Below, in pieces: positions 8,201 to 16,140 of a stretch of DNA of 64,000 nt (position 1 is the first letter of the stretch; each line of letters opens with the position of its first letter). This DNA comes from Hyphomonadaceae bacterium. Lineage in GTDB: Bacteria > Pseudomonadota > Alphaproteobacteria > Caulobacterales > Aquidulcibacteraceae. Made by a program: the position numbers and the translations under genes. The stretch is from NCBI GenBank assembly GCA_022841905.1, contig JALHQO010000005.1:124001-188000 (forward strand), given 5' to 3'. The notes under the pieces were generated by a model. That model saw only the letters and a program-made list of their open reading frames with translations, was not told where the DNA came from and searched no databases.

Positions 8201-9154
8201 TTACAATCCCTTGGGATTGGGGCCGTATTGGTTCGGGCCGGGCTTCGACGGGAGCACCGCGATGACTAGAACCGCCAGACCGGTCGCGATCATCAAAATG
8301 CCGCCCACAGGCATGGCCGCCGCGCTCATCATGCCGCCGACGAAGTAGGCGCCGAACACCGCCGCGACCAGCCAGCCGCTCAAGCCCACATCGTGAAAGC
8401 GGCGGCTCAAGACGCTCAGGCTCGGCGCGAGCAGCGCGATGCTGGCCGCGCCGGAGACAAACTGTGTGTTCGGCATGCTGGTGTAAGAATTGAAACCGCT
8501 AGTGGCGCCATCGAGCACATAGGCGACGACCTGCACCGCCAGATTGAACGCGACCCACCACCAATATTCTGCGCGCCGCGCCCGGCCCTTGCCGTCGACG
8601 AAGAGACGAAAACATTTCTTGATATAGCAGAGCGGGGAAAGCGTCTCGACGTCGCCTGTAGCCTGCGGCTGCACTTGCGGACGCGGCGGCGTGTAGGCTG
8701 GCGCGGCGGCAGGCGGCGGCGTGTAGGCAGACGCAGCAGCGGCTTGCGGCGCCACTGCGCCGGCGCCATTCACGGCGCTGAACACGGCTTGGCTGAAGCG
8801 CTTCCAATCGGCGCTGTTGGGATCGCCGGTCCAGCTTGCGAGATTGGCCGCCTGCACTTCGCCAAACCCGAACGGCGCCGGCGAGCCATCGATCATCACC
8901 GGGATCAGCTTGGCTTTGTCGCGCCCCATGCGTGCTTCTTCGCGCACCCATTGCGAGCGCGTCGAGTGCGCGCTCCACAACACGATCACGGCTTTGCAGG
9001 CGGAGAGCTTGCCTTCGATATAATCGGCCCAAGTCTGACCGGGCGGGATTTCGTTGTCCCAGAAAACGTCGAGCCCCAACGCTTCCAGCCCCTGCGCAAT
9101 GCGCTCAGCCGGCGCCTGATCTTCGCGGGCGTACGAAATGAAAACGTCGGCCAT
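8201..9154 (-). CDS. TIR domain - DUF805 membrane protein
   Basis: The 317-residue product has an N-terminal TIR domain (1-125) very similar to the neighbouring TIR protein (shared FWDNEIPPGQTWADYIE and SQWVREEARMGRDK). A Pro/Ala linker (131-168) follows, then a DUF805 domain (about 173-317). The DUF805 part shows the GRARRAEYWWW entry motif, LSRRFHDVGLSGW and the terminal NQYGPNPKG, with about four transmembrane helices. The ATG at 9154 follows GGGGAA; a TTG at 9160 is less likely. The two TIR genes are tandem paralogues with different membrane modules, 56 bases apart, and probably form one operon. The biochemical role is not known. Confidence 0.88.
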   Translation of the reverse strand: MADVFISYAREDQAPAERIAQGLEALGLDVFWDNEIPPGQTWADYIEGKLSACKAVIVLWSAHSTRSQWVREEARMGRDKAKLIPVMIDGSPAPFGFGEVQAANLASWTGDPNSADWKRFSQAVFSAVNGAGAVAPQAAAASAYTPPPAAAPAYTPPRPQVQPQATGDVETLSPLCYIKKCFRLFVDGKGRARRAEYWWWVAFNLAVQVVAYVLDGATSGFNSYTSMPNTQFVSGAASIALLAPSLSVLSRRFHDVGLSGWLVAAVFGAYFVGGMMSAAAMPVGGILMIATGLAVLVIAVLPSKPGPNQYGPNPKGL

Positions 9155-9231
9155 GCGCAATTCCCCGCGATTCTCACGGCGAAACTAGCAATGCCCGCGC
9201 ACGAGTGCGAGCGCTGACGGTATCGATTTAC

Positions 9232-9399
9232 CTAGAAGGAAACGTGCGAGGCGCCGCCAGCGCCGCCCCGTTCATCGGCAATCTCGGAAGGCTGCGCGGG
9301 CTGAAGCGCCGTTAATGCCATGACGGAAAGCGCAACCACCATGATCACAGCAAAAAGCCCAGATAGAAGGCCTGCGCGGGTTTCCTTGTCGTCAGCCAT
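9232..9399 (-). CDS. Small single-pass membrane protein
   Basis: The 55-residue product starts MADDKETRAGLLSG. It has one hydrophobic helix (about residues 12-34) and a polar, Gly/Ala-rich C-terminus ending GGASHVSF. I do not recognise a family. It lies upstream of the TIR operon on the same strand with a 77-base gap and could be its first gene. A ribosome site is weak, and an in-frame extension to 9486 cannot be excluded. Confidence 0.45.
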   Translation of the reverse strand: MADDKETRAGLLSGLFAVIMVVALSVMALTALQPAQPSEIADERGGAGGASHVSF

Positions 9400-9434
9400 G
9401 CTGTGACAACAGACAGCGTTACATGAAGTTCCCG

Positions 9435-9887
9435 TTACTCTTGTGGAAGCGGGCCGCAATAGACGAGGCTGGTCGATGGTTGCCACGGCCCGCCCGACAC
9501 CATCATCGCGCGCGCGGACTCAGCGAAAGAGATACGCATGTCGTGCGAAGTCGTATTGCCCTCGGAACGACACGTCGCGGCCACAGCGTAGCCGGTGGCC
9601 GTCATCTGCACATTGCTGAAGTCGCACGACACGTCGCCCTGCGTGACGATGGCGTTTTCGCTGAACCGCCACGCCGGGGACTCGCATCCGCTTTGCGTAG
9701 TGGCCCACAGACCGACATAGCGCGGCGTAGAGCTCGGCGCTGGCAATGTGGGGGTCAGCGTCTCCGACGGACCGATTTGTGCGGCGGCCTCGGGATCTGG
9801 CTCGGGCTCAACGGGGTCGGCGCACGCAATCAACGCCACGGAAATCATCGCGGCTGCGCAGCGGGCGAGCACTTTGGAGAGCCTCAT
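9435..9887 (-). CDS. Predicted lipoprotein of unknown function
   Basis: The 150-residue product starts MRLSKVLARCAAAMISVALIAC. Basic residues, a hydrophobic stretch and the lipobox ALIAC predict cleavage by signal peptidase II and lipidation at Cys 22. A Pro/Glu-rich spacer is followed by a small domain (about 55-150) with several Cys residues and YVGLWA and WRFSENAIV strands, suggesting a beta-rich envelope domain. The start at 9887 is preferred because the 13 upstream residues would precede the signal peptide. No partner is evident. Confidence 0.75.
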   Translation of the reverse strand: MRLSKVLARCAAAMISVALIACADPVEPEPDPEAAAQIGPSETLTPTLPAPSSTPRYVGLWATTQSGCESPAWRFSENAIVTQGDVSCDFSNVQMTATGYAVAATCRSEGNTTSHDMRISFAESARAMMVSGGPWQPSTSLVYCGPLPQE

Positions 9888-9999
9888 CACCCGCGTTAAC
9901 ACCTGGCCGCTGTTCTCCGTTCCCAAAGCGCTCGCAAGCTGTGGTTAGCGGCACTATGTTCTCGGTTCGTGCTAGAAAGCCGTGCTACGGACGAGTCGA

Positions 10000-12408
10000 G
10001 TGAGCGACAACTTAGAACCCCTCCCCATTTCGCAGCGCGCGATGGCTGCGCCGCCTTATCTGGCGTCGCTCAACCCTGAGCAGCGTGCGGCGGTCGAGGC
10101 GCTCGACGGGCCTGTGCTGGTGCTGGCCGGCGCCGGCACCGGCAAGACGCGCGTGCTGACAACGCGGCTGGCGCATCTGCTCTCGACCGGCAAAGCGAAG
10201 CCGTGGGGCGTGCTGGGCGTTACCTTCACCAACAAAGCCGCGCGCGAAATGCGCGAGCGCGTGGAAAAGCTGCTCGGCCCCGGCGGCGGCGGCTTGCCGT
10301 TTCTCGGCACTTTCCACTCGATCAGCGCACGCATGCTGCGTTCGCACGCCGAACTCGTCGGCCTCAAAAACAATTTCACCATCCTGGATACGGACGATCA
10401 GGTTCGCCTGATGAAGCAGATCATCGAAGCCGAAGGCATCGATGAGAAGCGTTGGCCGGGGCGGCAACTCGCGGGCGTCATCGATGGCTGGAAAAACCGC
10501 GCGCTGACGCCGGACAAAGTGCCGAAGAACGAGGGCTTCTCATTTGGCGATGGCGCCGGCGTGAAGCTCTATGCGCACTACCAAGCGCGGCTGAAGATTT
10601 TGAACGCCTGCGATTTCGGCGATCTGCTGATGCACATGATCGATGTGTTCCAGCGCCATCCCGACGTGTTGGAAAGCTATCACCGTAAGATCACGCATCT
10701 GATGGTTGACGAGTATCAAGACACCAACGTCGCCCAGTATCTGTGGCTGCGGCTGCTGGCGCAGGCGTCGAAGAATTTATGCGTGGTCGGTGACGACGAC
10801 CAGTCGATCTATGGCTGGCGCGGCGCCGAGGTCGATAACATCCTGCGCTTCGAGCACGACTTTCCGGGCGCTGTCGTGGTGCGGTTGGAGCGCAACTATC
10901 GCTCGACCGGGCATATTCTCGCGGCCGCCTCGCATCTGATCGCCAACAATCGCGGCCGCCTCGGCAAGACGCTCTTCACCGACGACGAAGAAGGCCATCG
11001 CGTCAAAGTACGCGGCCTTTGGGACGGCGAAGCCGAAGCGCGGCTGATCGCCGACGACATCGAAGCATGGGTGCAAGGCAATCGCTCCTATGCCGAGTGC
11101 GCGGTGCTGGTGCGGGCGGCGTGGCAGATGCGGGCGTTCGAAGAACGCTTCCTGATGTTGCGCATCCCCTACAAGGTCATCGGCGGCCCGCGCTTCTTCG
11201 AGCGCGCCGAAGTGCGCGACGCGCACGCCTATCTGCGCTTGATCCGCTCCGAGGACGACGATCTCGCCTTCGAACGCATCGTCAATCAGCCCAAGCGCGG
11301 CATCGGCGAAAGCACGGTGCAGAAGCTGCACGCGCACGCCGGCAAACCGCCGGTGCGCTTCATCACCGATAACGGCCCCCTGTTCGACGCCGACACGGGC
11401 GAAGTCGTCACCGAACAAGCCGAAGCCCCGGGCGGCGCGACGCGCTTCCGCTCACTCGTCGCTGCGTCGCGCGAACTGGTGCTGACGGATGAGCTTCCGC
11501 TGAAAGCGCGCACCGCGCTGCGCAGCTTTCTCACCGATCTCGATCGCTGGCAGCTGCGCGCGCGCGAAATCAGCCACGTCGAACTCGCCGAGACCATTCT
11601 CGATGAGAGCGGCTACACCGAAATGTTGCGCAACGATAAGTCGCCGCAAGCGCAGACGCGGCTCGAAAACTTGAAGGAATTGGTCCAATCCATGGGCCAA
11701 TACGACACGCTAGAAGCCTATCTCGAACACGTCGCTTTGGTGCTCGATATCGAAGCTGAGAGCGAAGCGGAAAACGTGCAGCTTTCGACATTGCACGCCG
11801 CGAAGGGCTTGGAATTTCCGCTGGTGTTTCTGCCGGGCTGGGAAGAGCAAGTCTTCCCGTCACAGCGCTCCATCGATGAAAACGGCGAGAAGGGTTTAGA
11901 AGAAGAGCGCCGCCTTGCTTACGTGGGCATCACGCGCGCCCGCGAAAGCGCGCGCATTTCGTTTGCCGCGAACCGGCAGATTTACGGGCGCTGGCAAACC
12001 GTTCTGCCGTCGCGCTTCATCGATGAATTGCCGCCGGCGAGCGTCGATGCGGTGAGCGAGACCGGTTACACGATGCAAGCGGGTGGCGTGCGCGAGGCGG
12101 CGTCTCGGCTCGATGCGTATGCGCCCGGCGCGGGCTTCAACAGCGCTTATCAATCGCCCGGTTGGCGGCGTGCGCAGGAGCGCGGCGCGTTTTCATCGAA
12201 GCCGCCTTTGCTTGAAGGCGAAGCGCGCCTCATCGCGCGATCCGGCGAAGCCGACGCCGCCTATCGCCGCGGCGACCGCATCTTCCACCAAAAATTCGGC
12301 TACGGCCTCGTGCGCCTCGTCGATGGCAACAAGCTCACCGTGGATTTCGACAAAGCCGGCGAAAAACGCGTGATCGACAGCTTCGTCATTCCCGCTAGCG
12401 CGGCTTAA
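10000..12408 (+). CDS. uvrD: UvrD/PcrA-type ATP-dependent DNA helicase (superfamily 1)
   Basis: This 3'-5' helicase would act in nucleotide excision and mismatch repair. The product, about 802 residues, has the Walker A motif AGAGTGKT, motif Ia VTFTNKAAREM, the DEYQDTN Walker B, GDDDQSIYGWRGA, ERNYRST, LSTLHAAKGLEF and GITRARE, all SF1A hallmarks. The C-terminal segment (VGDRIFHQKFGYGLV-like, here RRGDRIFHQKFGYG) matches the PcrA/UvrD tail that contacts RNA polymerase. The start is uncertain: GTG at 9982, GTG at 10000 or ATG at 10042 all fit. The stop converges with the poly-Asp gene. Confidence 0.92.
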   Translation: MSDNLEPLPISQRAMAAPPYLASLNPEQRAAVEALDGPVLVLAGAGTGKTRVLTTRLAHLLSTGKAKPWGVLGVTFTNKAAREMRERVEKLLGPGGGGLPFLGTFHSISARMLRSHAELVGLKNNFTILDTDDQVRLMKQIIEAEGIDEKRWPGRQLAGVIDGWKNRALTPDKVPKNEGFSFGDGAGVKLYAHYQARLKILNACDFGDLLMHMIDVFQRHPDVLESYHRKITHLMVDEYQDTNVAQYLWLRLLAQASKNLCVVGDDDQSIYGWRGAEVDNILRFEHDFPGAVVVRLERNYRSTGHILAAASHLIANNRGRLGKTLFTDDEEGHRVKVRGLWDGEAEARLIADDIEAWVQGNRSYAECAVLVRAAWQMRAFEERFLMLRIPYKVIGGPRFFERAEVRDAHAYLRLIRSEDDDLAFERIVNQPKRGIGESTVQKLHAHAGKPPVRFITDNGPLFDADTGEVVTEQAEAPGGATRFRSLVAASRELVLTDELPLKARTALRSFLTDLDRWQLRAREISHVELAETILDESGYTEMLRNDKSPQAQTRLENLKELVQSMGQYDTLEAYLEHVALVLDIEAESEAENVQLSTLHAAKGLEFPLVFLPGWEEQVFPSQRSIDENGEKGLEEERRLAYVGITRARESARISFAANRQIYGRWQTVLPSRFIDELPPASVDAVSETGYTMQAGGVREAASRLDAYAPGAGFNSAYQSPGWRRAQERGAFSSKPPLLEGEARLIARSGEADAAYRRGDRIFHQKFGYGLVRLVDGNKLTVDFDKAGEKRVIDSFVIPASAA

Positions 12409-12773
12409 TCGTCGTCATCATCATCGTCGTCGTCATCATCGCCACTTCGCGCTGGGGCGGGCGTTGCAGGCGCTGGCGTGCGGCGGGCGTCGGTGACGCC
12501 GGGGAGGACTTGGCGTTCGCTTTCGGCGCTGGCGGCTTGCGGCACGTCAGCGGCGCCGCCGAACCAGGAGAACATGTTCCAACCGCCGCCATCGCGTTCA
12601 GCGCTTGGCGCCTGCGCGCTCGCCCTGCGCGCTGCGGCAGGCGCGATCTCGGATGCGTTGGCTTCCTCCACCACATCACCCGGATGCGTGATCATGTGCG
12701 TCACAGCGGCGGCGCCGGCGGCGAGCAGTGCTGCGGTGCCGACGCTGGCGGCGATAAATCCAGCTTTCTTCAT
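12405..12773 (-). CDS. Exported or membrane-anchored protein with an 11-Asp C-terminal tail
   Basis: The 122-residue product starts MKKAGFIAASVGTAALLAAG, a signal peptide or N-terminal anchor. It continues as an Ala/Pro-rich, low-complexity chain with a WNMFSWFGG patch and ends in eleven consecutive Asp residues. No family is recognised. The acidic tail could bind divalent cations or basic partners. Its stop overlaps the uvrD stop on the other strand by 3 bases. The mixed GAT/GAC codons of the tail argue against simple trinucleotide slippage. Confidence 0.65.
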   Translation of the reverse strand: MKKAGFIAASVGTAALLAAGAAAVTHMITHPGDVVEEANASEIAPAAARRASAQAPSAERDGGGWNMFSWFGGAADVPQAASAESERQVLPGVTDARRTPAPATPAPARSGDDDDDDDDDDD

Positions 12774-12890
12774 CGGATAGCTCCCTCGCCCGCCAAAACG
12801 CCGCTGACAACCTGAACGTCGCATGAATTAGCGCTCGCCGCGTGCGCGACCAGAGTTCCCTTTGGCCGGGCCGCCCTCTATCCAGCCTCC

Positions 12891-13745
12891 ATGTTGCTCC
12901 TCACCGCCCTCGGCACGCTGACCCAAATCCGCGCCGCCGCCGATGAACTCGATCGCCACGATCCCTCGCCTGCCGACGCGGTAAGCTGGTTCGAGGAGAA
13001 GCCAGGCAAATTCCGCATCGAAGTCTATGTGCCGACTAAGCAGGACGCAGCGTCGGTCGAAGCCATCGTCGGCGCGGCCGCGCCCGAACTGCACATGAAG
13101 CAGAAGAAGGTGAAAACCGCCGATTGGGTGGCGATGTCGCTTGAGGGCCTGCCCGCCGTGCGCGCCGGACGCTTCATGGTGGCGGGCGCGCATGCGCTGG
13201 CGAACGACGCGAGCGGGCGAAAGAAAATCTGGATCGAAGCCAGCGAAGCCTTCGGCACCGGCCATCACGGCACGACCTGGGGCTGCTTGATGGCGCTTGA
13301 AGGCGTACTGCGGCAGCGGCGCGTGACGCGCGTTCTTGATGTCGGCGCGGGCTCCGGCGTGCTGGCAATCGCGGCGGCGAAGAGCGGCGCGGAGGCGTTA
13401 GCGATCGAGATCGACACGCGCGCAGCAGCGATTGCGGAAATCAACGTGCGCCAAAACAAGCTCGGCCCGCGCGTGCGCGTGATCGCCGGCGACGGCGCGC
13501 GCTACATTGCGGGCCAACAGTTCGATCTAGTGTTCGCGAACATTCTGATGCGACCACTGATCAAGCTCGCGCCGAAACTCGTGCGTGCGCTTGAGCCCGG
13601 TGGAACGCTGGTGCTCTCAGGCCTGCTGCAAACGCAAGCGCCGCTGGTGCGCGAGGCCTACGCCAATCGCGGGCTCATCCTTGAGCGGCAGATTCCGAAA
13701 GAAGCGTGGATGACGCTTGTGTGGCGGAAGCCTCAGCGGCTGTAG
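12891..13745 (+). CDS. prmA: Ribosomal protein L11 methyltransferase
   Basis: PrmA trimethylates ribosomal protein L11 using S-adenosylmethionine. The 284-residue product has an N-terminal substrate-binding half (about 1-105) and a Rossmann methyltransferase half with the SAM motif DVGAGSGVLAIAAAK (about 150-164), FGTGHHGTT just before it, and the FANIL motif (about 220). ATG at 12891 opens directly with the expected N-terminus. The 3' end overlaps the convergent four-cysteine gene by 13 bases. Confidence 0.9.
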   Translation: MLLLTALGTLTQIRAAADELDRHDPSPADAVSWFEEKPGKFRIEVYVPTKQDAASVEAIVGAAAPELHMKQKKVKTADWVAMSLEGLPAVRAGRFMVAGAHALANDASGRKKIWIEASEAFGTGHHGTTWGCLMALEGVLRQRRVTRVLDVGAGSGVLAIAAAKSGAEALAIEIDTRAAAIAEINVRQNKLGPRVRVIAGDGARYIAGQQFDLVFANILMRPLIKLAPKLVRALEPGGTLVLSGLLQTQAPLVREAYANRGLILERQIPKEAWMTLVWRKPQRL

Positions 13746-14200
13746 ACGTTGAACGCATACCAGCACGGCGCGCTGCTGCAGCGGCTCATGACGGCCTCGA
13801 CATCGTAATTGCCGGTCACTGCGGGGCGGACATGGATGATCGGAACGGCGTCATCCAAGACGTCCTGGGCGACGAGTTGATTGCCGGCGGCATAGAGACG
13901 GAGATCGAAATCACCGCAGCGTTCATCGCAGACGCCGAGGATGCGATAGTCCTGGCCGGCGCGGAGCATGATGGTGTGCCGGCGCGCGCGGCGCTCGTTT
14001 AAGCCGCCCGCGAACGGGCCAGCGGCGCGCTGGTAGCCATCGTCGCGCAACAGAGCTTCACCGCGCGAGAGCTTCTGAGCCAGCTCGCGTGCGAACGGGT
14101 CCGGCACCTGCGCCGCGGCGGGTCCCGCCAGCAGCGCCAGCGCGGCGAAAGCCGCAAACGCCCGTTTCAACCCAAGCACCAAAGCTACTCCAGCGGCCAA
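13733..14200 (-). CDS. Secreted four-cysteine domain protein, paralogue of the TIR protein exported domain
   Basis: The 155-residue product has a signal peptide (about residues 1-30, ending PAAAQ) and a single mature domain. Cys 91, 95, 141 and 146 lie in LGVCDERC and CSSAPC motifs. Their spacing (4, 46, 5) is identical to that of the C-terminal domain of the TIR protein at 7092-8144, and flanking residues such as YRILGVCD and SAPC-Y/WYA also match. The domain resembles bacterial pre-peptidase-like beta sandwiches, but I cannot name it. It ends at YSR, without the repeat-derived tail seen in the TIR copy. Role unknown. Confidence 0.8.
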   Translation of the reverse strand: MAAGVALVLGLKRAFAAFAALALLAGPAAAQVPDPFARELAQKLSRGEALLRDDGYQRAAGPFAGGLNERRARRHTIMLRAGQDYRILGVCDERCGDFDLRLYAAGNQLVAQDVLDDAVPIIHVRPAVTGNYDVEAVMSRCSSAPCWYAFNVYSR

Positions 14201-14302
14201 TCGCCGTGAATTTGGGAGGAATGCTCTTAAACCTCCAGCCGGGAAGCCCTAGACTTGTCCGACTGAACCGCCCCTGAACCCAGGGCCAAAGGACGCTAAC
14301 TC

Positions 14303-16114
14303 GTGTTCCAAACCTATGACGATCCCGGCGGCCCCGCGCTCGGCCGCAAGCACCTGCCCCGCTTGAGAAAAGCGCTCAAGGCCGCAAACCTCGACGGCTT
14401 CATCGTACCGCACGAGGACGAATGGCAGAACGAATACGTGCCGGCGGCGTATGACCGCCTGGCGTGGACGACGGGCTTCACTGGCTCAGCCGGCGCGGCT
14501 GTCGTGCTGGCCGACCACGCGGCTGTGTTCACGGACGGGCGCTACACTTTGCAGGTGCGCGCGCAGGTCGATGGCGCGTTGTTCGAGTATCGCGATCTGG
14601 TCGATGGCGGGGTGCCCGCCTATCTGCGCGAACGCGGCAAGCCCGGCATGCGCATCGGCTACGACCCCAAACTGCACAGCCCCGACGCGCTCGATCGTCT
14701 GCGCGCAGCAGCGGACGCATCAGGCGCTGAGCTTGTCGCGTTGACGTCGAATCCGGTCGATGACATTTGGGACGATCGCCCGCCGATCCCGGCGGCGAAA
14801 GTCGCGCCGCACGCGGAGAGCTATACCGGCGAAAGTGCTGCCTCGAAGCGGCATCGGTTAGGCGAAGGCTTAAGCGGCGAAAAAGCTGACGCAGTCGTAA
14901 TCACGTCGCCAGCCTCGATCGCCTGGCTGTTCAACGTCCGCGGCGGCGATGTCGCGCGCACGCCGCTGCCATTGGGCGAAGCTCTTCTGCATGCGGATGG
15001 CACGGCCGATCTCTTTCTGGCGGACGAGAAAGTCTCGCCGGAATTGCGCCAATGGCTCGGCAACGAAGTCGCGATCAAACCCAGCGCGGAATTGCAGCCG
15101 ACGCTCGCCGCCATGCGCGGCAAACGCGTGCGTCTCGATCCGGCGACGGCGAGCGCGTGGTATTTCGAAGAGCTACGAAAAGCCGGCGCAGAAATCGTGC
15201 GCGGGACTGACCCGGTCGTGCTGCCGCGCGCCTGCAAAAACGCGGCCGAGATCGAAGGCTCACGCAAAGCGCACACGCGCGACGGCGCCGCGATCTCACG
15301 CTTCCTGCATTGGCTCGCGACCGAGGGCCAAAGCGGCAAGGTGCAAGAGATCGAAGCCTGTCAGAAGCTGGAGCAATTCCGGCACGACACTGGCGCGCTC
15401 AAGGATCTCTCGTTCGACTCGATCTCCGGCGCGGGGCCGAACGGCGCCATCGTCCATTATCGCGTCACCAAGAAGACCAACCGCAAACTCGCGCGCGGCT
15501 CGCTCTTCCTGATCGATAGCGGCGGCCAATATCTCGACGGCACCACCGACATCACCCGCACTGTCGCCATCGGCCGGCCGACAAAGGAGATGAAGGATCG
15601 CTTCACGCGCGTGCTCAAAGGCCACATCGCGCTCTCGCGCGTGCGCTTTCCAAAAGGCACCACCGGACACCAACTCGACGCGCTGGCGCGGATGAGCTTG
15701 TGGGAAGGCGGGCTCGACTACGATCACGGCACTGGCCACGGCGTCGGCTCGTATCTCGGCGTGCACGAAGGCCCACACCGCATCGCCAAGTTCGTCAACA
15801 CGCAGCCGCTCGAACCCGGCATGATCGTCTCGAACGAGCCCGGCTATTACAAAACCGGCGCTTACGGCATCCGCATCGAGAACCTGCAGGTCGTCACCCC
15901 TGCCGCCGACATCGAAGGCGGCGAGCGCCCGATGCTCGGCTTCGAGACGCTGACACTCGCGCCGGTCGCGCGCGAGCTCATCGTCAAGGCGCTGCTGACC
16001 AAGGATGAGATAACCTGGGTCAACGCCTATCACGCGCGTGTCTGGGAAAAGATCGGCCCGCAACTCGATGGCGAAGCGAAAGCTTGGCTGGAAGCAGCGA
16101 CGAAGCCGCTCTAA
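14303..16114 (+). CDS. pepP: Xaa-Pro aminopeptidase (M24B, aminopeptidase P family)
   Basis: Aminopeptidase P removes N-terminal residues before proline. The 603-residue size and three-domain layout (two creatinase-like N-terminal domains, then a pita-bread catalytic domain from about 310) match the long cytosolic XPNPEP1-like form. The five metal ligands are all present: LIDSGGQYLDGTTDITR gives both Asp, GHGVGSYLGVHEGP gives His, and SNEPGYY and GIRIEN give the two Glu. No signal peptide is visible. It is followed 26 bases later by an M20-like gene, so a peptide-utilisation operon is likely. Confidence 0.92.
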   Translation: MFQTYDDPGGPALGRKHLPRLRKALKAANLDGFIVPHEDEWQNEYVPAAYDRLAWTTGFTGSAGAAVVLADHAAVFTDGRYTLQVRAQVDGALFEYRDLVDGGVPAYLRERGKPGMRIGYDPKLHSPDALDRLRAAADASGAELVALTSNPVDDIWDDRPPIPAAKVAPHAESYTGESAASKRHRLGEGLSGEKADAVVITSPASIAWLFNVRGGDVARTPLPLGEALLHADGTADLFLADEKVSPELRQWLGNEVAIKPSAELQPTLAAMRGKRVRLDPATASAWYFEELRKAGAEIVRGTDPVVLPRACKNAAEIEGSRKAHTRDGAAISRFLHWLATEGQSGKVQEIEACQKLEQFRHDTGALKDLSFDSISGAGPNGAIVHYRVTKKTNRKLARGSLFLIDSGGQYLDGTTDITRTVAIGRPTKEMKDRFTRVLKGHIALSRVRFPKGTTGHQLDALARMSLWEGGLDYDHGTGHGVGSYLGVHEGPHRIAKFVNTQPLEPGMIVSNEPGYYKTGAYGIRIENLQVVTPAADIEGGERPMLGFETLTLAPVARELIVKALLTKDEITWVNAYHARVWEKIGPQLDGEAKAWLEAATKPL

Positions 16115-16140
16115 GCTTCCCCCTAAACGGGGGATGAGCC

